Of a stretch of 64,000 nt of DNA, positions 1-10,710 are shown in pieces (within the stretch, counting starts at the first letter, position 1; every line of letters starts with the position of its first letter). The notes below the pieces were generated by a model. It did no database searches and had not been told where the DNA came from. It was given only the letters and a program-made list of their open reading frames with translations. This stretch comes from Mycolicibacterium porcinum (GTDB taxonomy: Bacteria; Actinomycetota; Actinomycetes; Mycobacteriales; Mycobacteriaceae): NCBI GenBank assembly GCA_002086835.1, contig MVIG01000004.1:186001-250000 (forward strand). The letters are read 5' to 3'. Both the position numbers and the translations under genes were made by a program.

Positions 1-540
1 CAGCAGCCAGGCCTCGCCGTCACCCTCCCCCGCCGCGATCACGTCGAGCCCGGTGAAGGCGGAGACGAGCTCACCGGGAGCCGCCCGGAACCGCCCCGGC
101 GCGGCGCCGACCTCGCTGAGCGCGCAGACCGCCAGCAGTCCGCCCGGGGCCAAGCGTTTGACGACCGGGCCATCGAGTCGGCTGTCGCGGAAGCGATGAC
201 AGATGACCACGTCCACCTGCGGCCCCGGCGGCAGACCGTCGTCGAGGTCGATCACGTCGAAACGGCAGTGAGTGGCGACGCCGTACCGTCCGGCCAGCTC
301 CGTGGCCTGCTCGACGGCGATCGCAGACACGTCGACCCCCCAGACATCCAGACCGCGCCGGGCCAGCCATACCGAGCCGAGCCCCTGCCCGCAGGCGAGG
401 TCGAGCGCCGTTCCCCGCGTCGGGAACGCATCGGTGTGAGCGGCGAAGGCGGGTGGCGGTGCGGGTTCGCCGGCCGGTCCACCGCGGCTGGTGTAGGCCG
501 CGTCCCAGCGGGCACGGTCCTTCTGGCTCACGTGCGCCAC
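1..540 (-). CDS. Class I SAM-dependent methyltransferase, partial (3' end beyond window)
   Basis: The minus-strand reading frame from the GTG at 540 stays open for 180 codons to the window edge. It carries the glycine-rich SAM-binding motif I (ALDLACGQGLGSVWLARRG, near residue 45) followed by an acidic motif II (DVWGVDVS). This is the layout of small TehB/UbiE-like class I methyltransferases, and the substrate cannot be told. An in-frame GTG at 531 is an equally possible start, and neither has a clear Shine-Dalgarno. The C-terminus lies outside the window. It is divergent from the oxidoreductase at 586. Confidence 0.8.
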   Translation of the reverse strand, partial: MAHVSQKDRARWDAAYTSRGGPAGEPAPPPAFAAHTDAFPTRGTALDLACGQGLGSVWLARRGLDVWGVDVSAIAVEQATELAGRYGVATHCRFDVIDLDDGLPPGPQVDVVICHRFRDSRLDGPVVKRLAPGGLLAVCALSEVGAAPGRFRAAPGELVSAFTGLDVIAAGEGDGEAWLL

Positions 541-585
541 CCTATGGGAGGGAATAGCGAAACACCCGCCGGGGTTAGCCCCTTC

Positions 586-1500
586 ATGCGAGCCCTCGTC
601 TACGACCCGCACGCTCCTGCCAATCTCCGATTCGACGACGTCGCCGAGCCATCGGCCGCCGAATCTCAGGCCCTGATCGAGGTGCACGCGATCGCCTTGA
701 ACTTCGGGGAGTTGCACTTCATCGATCAGATGCGCCGGCCCGGCGAAGTTCCCGGTTGGGACAGCGCGGGCATCGTCGCTCAGGCCGCGGCCGACGGCTC
801 CGGGCCGCCGGCCGGCACCCGGGTGGTGGGATTCAGCGGCGAGGCGGGCTGGGCGGAACGGCGTGTCGTGTCGACCGACAATCTGGCAGAGTTGCCGGAG
901 TTCGTCGAATTCGACGAAGCGGCCGCCCTGCCGGTCGCCGGGGTGACCGCACTGCAGGCATTGCGTGCGCTCGGCCCGGTCGTGGGGCGCCGGGTACTGA
1001 TCACCGGCGCGTCCGGGGGTGTCGGCCGGTTCGCCGTGCAGCTCGCGGCCCGGGCCGGTGCTCATGTGGTGGCCGCGGTCGGCAGCGCCCCGCGCGGTGA
1101 GGGCCTGGAGGAGTTGGGCGCGGCCGAAGTGGTGGTCGGGCTGGACTCGCTGACCGAACCGGTGTACGGCGTGCTCGACAACGTGGGCGGGAAACTTCTG
1201 GCGCAGGCCTTCAGTCTGGTGTCGGACGGCGGCTCGGTGCAGTCGATCGGGATGGCCTCCAACGAGCCCACCACGATCAACTTCGAGCAGGAACGGCGCA
1301 CCGGTAACCGGAAACGGTTGGAGCCGTTCACAGTCCGGGCACCGTTCCAGGACGATCTTGATTACCTGCTGACCCTGTTGGCCGACGGTGAACTCGATCC
1401 GCAGATCGGTCTGCGGGACTCGTGGGAGAACACCCCCGACGCCGCGCAAGCGTTGTTGGGCCGCAGGGTCGCGGGCAAAGCGGTACTCCGGGTCGTTTGA
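586..1500 (+). CDS. MDR-family zinc-binding alcohol dehydrogenase / quinone oxidoreductase
   Basis: The 304-residue protein begins MRALVYDP and shows the GroES-like N-terminal half followed by a Rossmann NADPH-binding motif (VLITGASGGVGRFAVQLAARAG, near residue 145). It ends with the family's AGKAVLRV. The usual structural zinc cysteines are absent, which favours a quinone oxidoreductase or enoyl-reductase-like member over a true zinc alcohol dehydrogenase. The ATG at 586 is chosen because family alignment starts there; an in-frame ATG at 544 would add 14 residues. Its physiological substrate is unknown. It converges on the monooxygenase gene that ends at 1510. Confidence 0.85.
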   Translation: MRALVYDPHAPANLRFDDVAEPSAAESQALIEVHAIALNFGELHFIDQMRRPGEVPGWDSAGIVAQAAADGSGPPAGTRVVGFSGEAGWAERRVVSTDNLAELPEFVEFDEAAALPVAGVTALQALRALGPVVGRRVLITGASGGVGRFAVQLAARAGAHVVAAVGSAPRGEGLEELGAAEVVVGLDSLTEPVYGVLDNVGGKLLAQAFSLVSDGGSVQSIGMASNEPTTINFEQERRTGNRKRLEPFTVRAPFQDDLDYLLTLLADGELDPQIGLRDSWENTPDAAQALLGRRVAGKAVLRVV

Positions 1501-1509
1501 CCCCAGCGG

Positions 1510-2745
1510 TCAGTTGCCCTGTCCGCCACGCCCTCGCGACACCAGGTCGGCCACCGGATCCTTGCCGTTGATGAACCAGTCGCCGAGGATGCGCGCTTTG
1601 TAGACGACCGGGTTGTGTGAGGCCAGTGTGCGGGCATTGCGCCAATGCCGGTCCAGGCCAAGCTCTTCGGAGACCCCGGAGGCGCCCAGTGCGTCGAACA
1701 CCCGCGTGGTGGCCCTCAGTGCGGCGGCGACGATGACCAGCTGCGCCTGGGTGACGGCCACCTCGGCGTCGACGAGCAGCTGGCGAGCGTGGCCGTCACT
1801 GCCCGAAAGCCGGCCGGCCACGATCCGATCCAGGCTGCGCGCGCTCTGACCGAGCGCGGCCGTCGCGCCGAACGCCTCTGCCGACACCTCACCGACCACC
1901 TGCAGCAGCTGCGCATCGGCGGCCGGAACCTCGGCCAGGCCCTGCGGGTAGTTGCGTTTGCGGGCGGTCAAGGCCGCCGAGCCATCGCGCTGTGCCGCCT
2001 TGATGATTCCGGTCAGCACCGCCAGCATGGCGATCTGATAGAAGTGCGCCTGATAGGTGAAGCGCTCGGCGGCAGGGAACACGTTGCCGCGTTCCGCACG
2101 GGCCCGGTCATAGCGGGCCGAGCCACTGCCCGTGGTGCGCTGACCGAAGCCGCGCCAGTCATCGATCAGCGTGACGCCGGGGTCGTCGGCACGAACCAGT
2201 GCCGTCCACAGCTCGCCGTCCTCACCCCGGCCGAGTACATCCAGCCAGTCGGCGTAAAGACTGCCCGTCGCATAGTATTTCGCGCCGCTCACCAACCAGT
2301 GGTCGTCCTCCTCGGTGACCGTCGTGACCAGATTGGCCAGGGTCACATTGTTGGCCTCGGTCCAGCCGCCGCCGACGAACTCGCCGGCCAGAAATCGCTT
2401 GATCCAGGTGGTGTTGTCCTCCGACACCGGTGCGTTCAGCCGGTCCTCGACGAAGGCCAGGTGGTTGCGCCAGATGTGGGCGACATTGGCGTCGGCCTCC
2501 CCGAGGTCCGCCAGCAGCAGGAAGGTCTGCTCCAGCGACGCCCCGAAACCGCCCTGCTCTGCCGGGATCCGCAAAGTACCGAAGCCGGCGTCGCTCAGCC
2601 AGCGGACCTGCTCGTGCGGGAACACCCGGTCGGCCTCGCGCTGGCGATTACCTTCGGCGATCCGCTCGAAGATCGGCCCGAACACCGAGCGCAATTCGGC
2701 GTCGTAGCCTGACGGGCGCTTCAGATATGTGGCTTCCGTGGACAT
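1510..2745 (-). CDS. Acyl-CoA dehydrogenase-fold flavin monooxygenase (SfnB/DszC-like)
   Basis: This 411-residue protein has the acyl-CoA dehydrogenase architecture: an alpha-helical N-domain, a middle beta domain (WTEANNVTLANL) and a helical C-domain. It lacks an obvious catalytic glutamate and resembles the SfnB/DszC branch. That branch uses reduced flavin and O2 to oxidise sulfur or nitrogen compounds such as sulfones and thiophenes. It is the last gene of a minus-strand group with a GNAT gene (its stop directly follows), an APC permease and two NtaA/SnaA/DszA-type monooxygenases. That company supports a role in scavenging organosulfur compounds. The exact substrate is inference; a two-component reductase partner is not encoded here. 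Confidence 0.8.
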   Translation of the reverse strand: MSTEATYLKRPSGYDAELRSVFGPIFERIAEGNRQREADRVFPHEQVRWLSDAGFGTLRIPAEQGGFGASLEQTFLLLADLGEADANVAHIWRNHLAFVEDRLNAPVSEDNTTWIKRFLAGEFVGGGWTEANNVTLANLVTTVTEEDDHWLVSGAKYYATGSLYADWLDVLGRGEDGELWTALVRADDPGVTLIDDWRGFGQRTTGSGSARYDRARAERGNVFPAAERFTYQAHFYQIAMLAVLTGIIKAAQRDGSAALTARKRNYPQGLAEVPAADAQLLQVVGEVSAEAFGATAALGQSARSLDRIVAGRLSGSDGHARQLLVDAEVAVTQAQLVIVAAALRATTRVFDALGASGVSEELGLDRHWRNARTLASHNPVVYKARILGDWFINGKDPVADLVSRGRGGQGN

Positions 2746-3738
2746 TTAAGAGTTCTCCTCGGCGTCGATTCGATATGCGTACTCGTCGCGGACCGTGCGA
2801 TACCCCAACCGGGCATACAGCAGATGGGCATTGCTGGCATTGGCGATGTCGGTGCCCAGCGAGGCATGGGCGAATCCGCGGCGCAGCGCGGCCAACCAGA
2901 GCTTGCGCAACAACAGCTCGGCCGTGCCGGCCTTGCGGCGGTCCGCACGCACACCGATGTAGTCGGTATGCGCACTGCGGATCTCGTCCGCACCCGTCCC
3001 CGAGGTGTAGGTGGAACCGAGCACGTACCCGACCACCGCGCCGTCGTCATCGACGGCGGCCAGGCTGAAATCCGGGGTGAACGCCCGGCTGGCAAGGTGA
3101 TGTTCCCAGCGCTGCGGGGTCTTCGACATGTTCCCGAAATGCTCACGGAACGTGTCGAATTGCACCTGCCGGACCTGCTCGGTGAGACCCGCGGCCACCA
3201 CCTCGGGCCACGACAGGATCGTGATCGACTCGATCCGGGCAGCGGCCAGCGCGTCCGGATCCTCGTCGATCAACGACTTTCGGGTGCTGGCGAATTGGCG
3301 TTCTCGGCGGGCGCCACGGGCGACCAGGGCATCGATGGTCACTGCCTGGTCGGCACCGATGAACACCCGCAGGTAGGCACCGGGCACGGCCACCCGGGCG
3401 AACCGATCGACACTGTCGTCGACGACCGCCCGCACAGTGTCGGCCGGGGCGTGCGGCCCGAACACGAAGTCCCCCAGCACCTCCGGCTCGGCACCGTCCG
3501 GTCGGTGCAGGGCGGCGTATCCGGCCACCGCCCCTCCCTCATCGAGCAGGACCACGGCCGAGCCGGGATACACACCGCCGAACTGCTCTGCGACATCACG
3601 CGAATCGGCGGCGAACTTGCGCCCGCCGAGTCCCGGCGTGGTGGCCAGGAAGTCGGCGATCAGCGGATGGTGCCGTGGGGTCGCCTCGGTGACGGTCCAA
3701 CCGGCCGTCACCACCGCGGTGCCGTGGGTCAGCGTCAC
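2746..3738 (-). CDS. Double-domain GNAT family N-acetyltransferase
   Basis: The 330-residue product carries two GNAT-like halves. The C-terminal half has the acetyl-CoA-binding pattern IGVRADRRKAGTAELLL (near residue 265) followed by the typical NASNAHLLYARLGYR closing motif. The N-terminal half is more degenerate. The GTG at 3738 overlaps the permease stop by four bases (GTGA), so translation is probably coupled to the permease. A longer frame to 4329 exists but runs inside the permease gene and is not the gene. The substrate is unknown; by context it may acetylate an amine imported by the permease or produced by the flanking monooxygenases. Confidence 0.8.
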   Translation of the reverse strand: MTLTHGTAVVTAGWTVTEATPRHHPLIADFLATTPGLGGRKFAADSRDVAEQFGGVYPGSAVVLLDEGGAVAGYAALHRPDGAEPEVLGDFVFGPHAPADTVRAVVDDSVDRFARVAVPGAYLRVFIGADQAVTIDALVARGARRERQFASTRKSLIDEDPDALAAARIESITILSWPEVVAAGLTEQVRQVQFDTFREHFGNMSKTPQRWEHHLASRAFTPDFSLAAVDDDGAVVGYVLGSTYTSGTGADEIRSAHTDYIGVRADRRKAGTAELLLRKLWLAALRRGFAHASLGTDIANASNAHLLYARLGYRTVRDEYAYRIDAEENS

Positions 3739-5222
3739 GGTGTCACACCCGCGTCGATCCAGCGCTGCTGCTCCTCGGGCGAGACACTCTGGATGGTGCC
3801 GATCCGGCTGGCCACCTCGGGTCGAGTTCGCTTGAGATACCAGTACCAGGACAGACCGGCCAGCAGGATGGCACCGAACACGAAAGGCAGGATGTTGAAC
3901 GGGAACTCGGGCACCGGGTAGAAGTTGCTGACGATCACGTAGCCGAGCCCGACGGTGGCCGCGACCGCGACGGCGAGCCGCTGCGGCGTGAGGGCGCCGA
4001 TCTTGCGCAGCCAGATCGGCGTCGCGATGACCACCAGCAGATAGCTGACGAGGAAGCCCCAGTTGGCCACGTAGCCGCCGTAGACGTCGAACACCAGACG
4101 GCCCGCGGAACTGAACGTGGCCGTGACCGAGAACGCCAGCGCCAGGATCCCGACGAACACGACACCGGCCCAGGGCGTCTTGTAGGTGGGGTGCACCTTG
4201 GTGAACACCTGCGGCAGTGCGCCTTCGTGGGCGAAGGTGAACAGGGACCGGGAGGCTGCGGTGGTGACCGCGGTGACGAACACGATGAACGCGACCGCGA
4301 CCGCGCCACTGACGATCTGGTTCACCCATTCGACCCCGACGCTGGAGGCCAGTTGCGGTAGCACCGCCTTGTCGCCGTCGATCTCACCGAAATGCAGGAT
4401 CTGCGGGTACGTCGCGAAGATGTAGAGCGCCCCGATCAGAAGCACCACGCGCAGAAGGGATCTGGCGATGTTGCGATGTGCGTCCTTGGCCTCGGCCCCG
4501 AGTGAGGCGACGCTCTCGAAGCCGGCGTAGGAACCCACCGCGGTGACCGCCGCGATGAATGTCGCACTGGACCCGAGGTGCTGGGGATTCCACTGTTCCC
4601 AGTCGATGCGGAACCCGTAGCCGATGTAGGAGGCCACGATGATCACCAGGATCGACGCGATGGCCAGCAACTCGAAGGCCAGTTCGTACTTGGCGGCCAG
4701 GGAAACCCCGCGGTACGGCAGGTACACCGCGACCCCGACCACCACGATCACCAGCAGCAGGCGGAACCACACCGCTTGCGATCCGAGGCCGATCGACTCA
4801 AGGAAGGCGTCGAGGTACAGCACCCCACCGAGGGTGCCGGTGGTGGCGAAACCGATGTAGCCGAACAACAGGCTGAACCCGGCGGCGAAGGCAAAGCCGG
4901 GGCCCAGTCCGTTGCCGGTGTAGGTGCCCAGCGATCCGGAGGACACCGTGCGCTTGGCCTGGAAGCTGATCGTGATGGCGACCAGCACCACGATGGACAG
5001 GCCGATCACGGCGGCCCATGCCGCACCCTTGCCCGCCGCCACGAACAACGAGAACGGCACCACCGCGAGCGCCACGCTGGGCGCGGCGGCCGCCAACCCC
5101 TGGGCGAACACACCCCACGGGCCCAGTGCCCCGGATTCCAGCCCCGTCGATTCCGCCGAGACGAGGGTGCGGCCTCCGGCCTCCGGCGCCTGGTGCGCCT
5201 TCGCGTCGTCTGTAGTAGTCAC
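3735..5222 (-). CDS. APC-superfamily amino acid/amine permease
   Basis: The 495-residue integral membrane protein has about twelve hydrophobic segments. The early conserved helix region (LGPWGVFAQGLAAAAPSVAL) is typical of APC-family amino acid or polyamine transporters. Translation starts at GTG with an AGAAAGGGA Shine-Dalgarno seven bases upstream. It is coupled to the downstream GNAT gene by a GTGA overlap. The position between three monooxygenase genes suggests it imports the compound they oxidise, or an amino-acid-like product; this is inference. Confidence 0.88.
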   Translation of the reverse strand: MTTTDDAKAHQAPEAGGRTLVSAESTGLESGALGPWGVFAQGLAAAAPSVALAVVPFSLFVAAGKGAAWAAVIGLSIVVLVAITISFQAKRTVSSGSLGTYTGNGLGPGFAFAAGFSLLFGYIGFATTGTLGGVLYLDAFLESIGLGSQAVWFRLLLVIVVVGVAVYLPYRGVSLAAKYELAFELLAIASILVIIVASYIGYGFRIDWEQWNPQHLGSSATFIAAVTAVGSYAGFESVASLGAEAKDAHRNIARSLLRVVLLIGALYIFATYPQILHFGEIDGDKAVLPQLASSVGVEWVNQIVSGAVAVAFIVFVTAVTTAASRSLFTFAHEGALPQVFTKVHPTYKTPWAGVVFVGILALAFSVTATFSSAGRLVFDVYGGYVANWGFLVSYLLVVIATPIWLRKIGALTPQRLAVAVAATVGLGYVIVSNFYPVPEFPFNILPFVFGAILLAGLSWYWYLKRTRPEVASRIGTIQSVSPEEQQRWIDAGVTP

Positions 5223-5348
5223 GGCAATGTCCCTTTCTGACCGCGACGCCTCCCGTCCGCAGACCGGTACGGGTGGTTGAGATGTCGGTATGTGCTGTCA
5301 CACTGCCGCAATCGGATTCGCGCCGTCAGCTATGGAATCGGCGGGATT

Positions 5349-6731
5349 CTATTGCGAGTGAACGGTATTCCTTCGGAATGCGGCGCCTGGGTGCCCGTCG
5401 GCCAACAACCCGTCGTCGCCGCCGAACAGCTTCTGCCGCAAGGGGAGCGGATCGGAGAGTTCGCGGGCGCGGCCACGCCGGCGGAGTTCGGGGATGAGGT
5501 AGGTGGCTACGTCCGCGAAGCTGCCGGGCGTGACGTGATAGGCGATATTGAAGCCGTCCACCCCGGTTCGATCGGCATACGCGTCCAGCGCATCGGCCAC
5601 CGTGGTGGCCGACCCGACGAACAGCTCGCCGCCGAACCCGCCCAGGCCCCCGACATAATCCCGCAACGTCAGGCGCTCGCGCACACCGGAATCGGTGACC
5701 GCGGCCAGGATGGACCGGCTGGCATCGGTGTCGAACTGCTCGATCGGGCGATCGACCCCGTAGGTCGACCAGTCCACGCCGGACAAGGCGGACAACAGCA
5801 CCAGGCCGCCCTCCAGGTCGTGGAAGTCCGCGAGCTCGCGAGCCTTGGCCTGAGCCGCGGAATCGGTACTGTCCGTCACGATCTCGACCGACGTGATGAA
5901 CTTCAGCGAATGCGGGTCGCGGCCGTGTCCGGCCGCCCGGCGCCGGATGTCCTCGATGTGGCCGCGCAGGACCTCGGGCCGCGGATCGCTGACGAACACC
6001 AGTTCTGCGTTGCGGGAGGCGAACTCCCGGCCCGCCGGTGAGGTGCCGGCCTGGAACAGCACCGGCGTTCGTTGCGGCGAGGGTTCGACCAGGTGTGCGC
6101 CGGGCACGGTGAAGTACTTTCCGTGGTGGCCGATGTCGTGCACTTTCGCCGGGTCGGTGTACACCCCGCGCTCGGCGTCCCGCAGCACCGCGCCCGGCTC
6201 CCACGAGCCTTCCCACAGTTTGTAGGTCACTTCGACGAATTCCTGGGCCATCGCGTACCGCTCGTCGTGCGGGATCTGCCGATCGCGGCCGATGATGTTG
6301 CGCGCCGCGCTGTCGAGCAGCGAGGTGACGATGTTCCAGCCGATCCGTCCGCCCGTGAGGTGATCGAGGGTACTGAACTTCCGCGCCAGCAGATACGGAC
6401 TCTCGTAGGTGGTGGACACCGTGATTCCGAAACCCAGCCGCTCCGTGGCCGCGGCCATCGCCGACACGGCCAACAGCGGGTCGGTCACCGGGGTCTGCAC
6501 CGCCCGCGCCAGCGCCGCACTGGCGTCACCGCCGAAGACGTCGAGTTGCCCGACCGCGTCCGCGATGAACAACACGTCGAATCCGCCGTCATCCAGCAGC
6601 TTCGCCAACTCGACCCAGTACCGCACATCGGTGTAGTCGGCGGTGCGGTCCTGCGGGTGACGCCACAGCCCGAAATTGCCGTGCGACACCGTCGACATGG
6701 TGAACGCCGACAGCACGTACGGTTCGGTCAT
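5349..6731 (-). CDS. LLM-class flavin-dependent monooxygenase, NtaA/SnaA/DszA family
   Basis: This 460-residue protein shows the bacterial luciferase-like fold signatures of the NtaA/SnaA/DszA group: an N-terminal strand with FTMSTVSHGNFGLWRHP, GRIGWNIVTSLLDSAARN near residue 125, and the RTPVLFQAGTSPAGREFA segment near residue 225. Family members use FMNH2 from a separate reductase to oxygenate sulfur or nitrogen compounds (nitrilotriacetate, DBT sulfone, pristinamycin). Its ATG overlaps the stop of the paralogue upstream (ATGA, 6728-6731). A gap of 126 bp separates it from the permease downstream. It resembles the monooxygenase at 18233 strongly, suggesting related substrates. Confidence 0.88.
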   Translation of the reverse strand: MTEPYVLSAFTMSTVSHGNFGLWRHPQDRTADYTDVRYWVELAKLLDDGGFDVLFIADAVGQLDVFGGDASAALARAVQTPVTDPLLAVSAMAAATERLGFGITVSTTYESPYLLARKFSTLDHLTGGRIGWNIVTSLLDSAARNIIGRDRQIPHDERYAMAQEFVEVTYKLWEGSWEPGAVLRDAERGVYTDPAKVHDIGHHGKYFTVPGAHLVEPSPQRTPVLFQAGTSPAGREFASRNAELVFVSDPRPEVLRGHIEDIRRRAAGHGRDPHSLKFITSVEIVTDSTDSAAQAKARELADFHDLEGGLVLLSALSGVDWSTYGVDRPIEQFDTDASRSILAAVTDSGVRERLTLRDYVGGLGGFGGELFVGSATTVADALDAYADRTGVDGFNIAYHVTPGSFADVATYLIPELRRRGRARELSDPLPLRQKLFGGDDGLLADGHPGAAFRRNTVHSQ

Positions 6732-8041
6732 GACAGCCGCCGCCGGGGTACATCCAGGCCCAGATGGGATCGCAGGGTGGTGCCGGCGTATTCGTGGCGG
6801 AACAGCCCGCGCTTGCGCAGTACCGGCACCACCTGCTCCACGAAAAGCTCATGCTGTCCCGGCAATCCGGAGTCTCGCAGCACGAAGCCGTCGGCCGCCC
6901 CGGTGGTGAACCACTGCTCGATCTCGTCGGCGATCTGCTCGGGTGTGCCCACCACTGCCGCACCCCATCCGTTGACGGTCCGGTACAGGAACTCCCGCAC
7001 GGTCGGGTTCCCCTCGGTCGCCAGCAGCCGGTAGCCGGCCAGCGCGGTCTGATGGGTCTCGGTGTGCGCCGGGAACGCCGATTCCGGAACCGGGCCGTCC
7101 AGGTCCGCACCCGTGACGTCCACGTCGACCTCGAGCAGCCAGCCGGCCTGGTACTGCGGGCTGAAGTACTCGTACTCCTGCTGCTGGGCGCGCCGGGCTT
7201 CCTCCTCGGTAGCGCCGACGAGATACCGCAGCGACGGGGTGATCAGGGGCGGCCTGGCCCGGCCCAACCGTCGTGACTCCTGCTGGATCTGGTGGTAGAA
7301 CTCCTGCGCCCGCGCCCGGTTGCCGTGGCTGGTGAAGATCACCTCGGCGTGCCGGGCCGCGAAACCCCGTCCGGTTTCCGATGATCCGGCCTGGAAGAGC
7401 ACCGGCTGTCCTTGCGCCGAGCGGGCCGCACCCAGCGGACCGGCCACGTCGAAGTAGTGCCCGTGATGGTTGGCCGGTTGAATCCTGGTGACGTCGTTGA
7501 AAATCCCGGAAGCCCGGTCCTCGACGACCGTGTCCTCACCCCAGCCGTCCCACAATTTGCGGACCACCTCGAGAGCTTCCTCGGCGATGCGATAGCGCTC
7601 GTCGTGGGCGACCACACCGCGGGCGCTGAAGTTGTCGGCGGCCGCCTGCGCGAAACTGGTCACCAGGTTCCAGCCGGCCCGTCCACCGCTGAGATGGTCG
7701 AGCGAAAGCAGCTGGCGGGCAAGGTGGTACGGATGCGCCAGGGTGGCCGATCCGGTGACCACCAACCCGATCCGCTCGGTGACCGAAGACAGCGCGGCCG
7801 TCGCGGTGAGCGGCTCGAAGTCCTCGGTGATCTTGTACGGCCAGGTCGCCGGTGGACCGTAGTTCAGACCGTCGGCGAAGAACAGCGCGTCGAACGTGCC
7901 TGCCTCGGCAGTCTGCGCGTAGCTGATCAGCCGCCGGCGTATGCCTGCGGTGCTGTTGTCGATGTCGGGATGCCGCCACGGCCCCGTAGACCGGGTATTG
8001 CCGAAGGCGAGCAGATGCAGCTCTCTGGACACTCCGGCCAC
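6728..8041 (-). CDS. LLM-class flavin-dependent monooxygenase, NtaA/SnaA/DszA family (second paralogue)
   Basis: The 437-residue product has the same family landmarks: WRHPDIDN near the N-terminus, SLDHLSGGRAGWNLVTSFAQAAADNF near residue 115 and GQPVLFQAGSSETGRGFAARHAE near residue 215. It is the first gene of the coupled monooxygenase group and overlaps the next gene by ATGA. Start is GTG at 8041, with an in-frame GTG nine bases further in as an alternative; neither has a strong Shine-Dalgarno. It lies 64 bp downstream of lepA on the same strand, so its own promoter is not obvious. The substrate is unknown; organosulfur or chelator compounds are typical for the family. Confidence 0.86.
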   Translation of the reverse strand: MAGVSRELHLLAFGNTRSTGPWRHPDIDNSTAGIRRRLISYAQTAEAGTFDALFFADGLNYGPPATWPYKITEDFEPLTATAALSSVTERIGLVVTGSATLAHPYHLARQLLSLDHLSGGRAGWNLVTSFAQAAADNFSARGVVAHDERYRIAEEALEVVRKLWDGWGEDTVVEDRASGIFNDVTRIQPANHHGHYFDVAGPLGAARSAQGQPVLFQAGSSETGRGFAARHAEVIFTSHGNRARAQEFYHQIQQESRRLGRARPPLITPSLRYLVGATEEEARRAQQQEYEYFSPQYQAGWLLEVDVDVTGADLDGPVPESAFPAHTETHQTALAGYRLLATEGNPTVREFLYRTVNGWGAAVVGTPEQIADEIEQWFTTGAADGFVLRDSGLPGQHELFVEQVVPVLRKRGLFRHEYAGTTLRSHLGLDVPRRRLS

Positions 8042-8105
8042 ACTACGAAGCTGATCGGCCGCAGCCCAGGGTTGCGCTCAGCGCGAAGCAATCCTGCTGA
8101 CGCAG

Positions 8106-9995
<1,890 letters not shown>

Positions 9996-10062
9996 GTGCT
10001 GTGCTCCCTAAGGGTATCGAGCAACCACCGTCGCGACACAATCGCCGGGGGTCCACTCGCAT

Positions 10063-10710
10063 ATGCTCGACACCATGGCGTCGCAGTGGAAGGCGTTCCA
10101 GCAGGTGCTCAAGGGCGTCGTGGATGGTGCCGAGAACCTGGTGTTCAACGAGGCACCGAAGTTCGTACGCCAGTTACAGACCACGGACAACGTGCCGCGG
10201 ACCGTGCAGCAGGGCATTCAGCAGGGGCTTCAGCAGGGCATCAGGCTGGGACTCGGCGTGCTCGCCGGTGCGGCCGCCCCGCCGCCCCAGGCGATCACCG
10301 CCGGACGCCCGGTATCCAAGCACAGCGTGCCCACCGCACACCGGGCCCGCAAAGTCGTCTACGCACCCGACCTGGACGGACAGGCCGACCCCGGCGAGAT
10401 CGTCTGGACCTGGGTGGTCTACGAGGACGATCCGACCCAGGGCAAGGACCGTCCGGTCCTGGTGGTCGGCCGTGATCAACGCACCCTGCTCGGGTTGATG
10501 TTGTCCAGTCAGGACTACCACCAGGACGACCCGGACTGGATCGCCATCGGCACCGGCAGCTGGGATTACGACGGCAGACCGAGCTGGGTCCGACTGGACC
10601 GGGTGCTCGACGTGCCCGAGGAAGGCATCCGCCGCGAAGGCGCGATCCTGGACCGCACCCGGTTCGAAGCGGTCGCGGTCCGGCTGCGCGCTCAGTACTC
10701 CTGGAGCTGA
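10063..10710 (+). CDS. MazF/PemK toxin-fold protein with long N-terminal extension (Rv2405-like)
   Basis: The 215-residue protein has a C-terminal half resembling the PemK/MazF fold: PGEIVWTWVVYEDD, then KDRPVLVVGRD, then a WVRLDRVLDV strand. It is preceded by about 100 residues not found in stand-alone MazF toxins. That extension includes a short glutamine/glycine repeat (QQGIQQGLQQGI, near residue 50). No antitoxin-like small gene lies next to it; the neighbours are divergent lepA (67 bp apart) and the convergent importer ATPase. It sits where M. tuberculosis has Rv2405. Whether it is an active endoribonuclease is unknown; chromosomal conservation beside lepA suggests a housekeeping rather than plasmid-stabilising role. 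An in-frame ATG twelve bases later is an alternative start. Confidence 0.75.
   Translation: MLDTMASQWKAFQQVLKGVVDGAENLVFNEAPKFVRQLQTTDNVPRTVQQGIQQGLQQGIRLGLGVLAGAAAPPPQAITAGRPVSKHSVPTAHRARKVVYAPDLDGQADPGEIVWTWVVYEDDPTQGKDRPVLVVGRDQRTLLGLMLSSQDYHQDDPDWIAIGTGSWDYDGRPSWVRLDRVLDVPEEGIRREGAILDRTRFEAVAVRLRAQYSWS

Noticed and set aside
196..585. Long N-terminal extension of the MDR oxidoreductase frame
   Set aside because: It is antisense to the methyltransferase gene and the family N-terminus begins at the ATG at 586.
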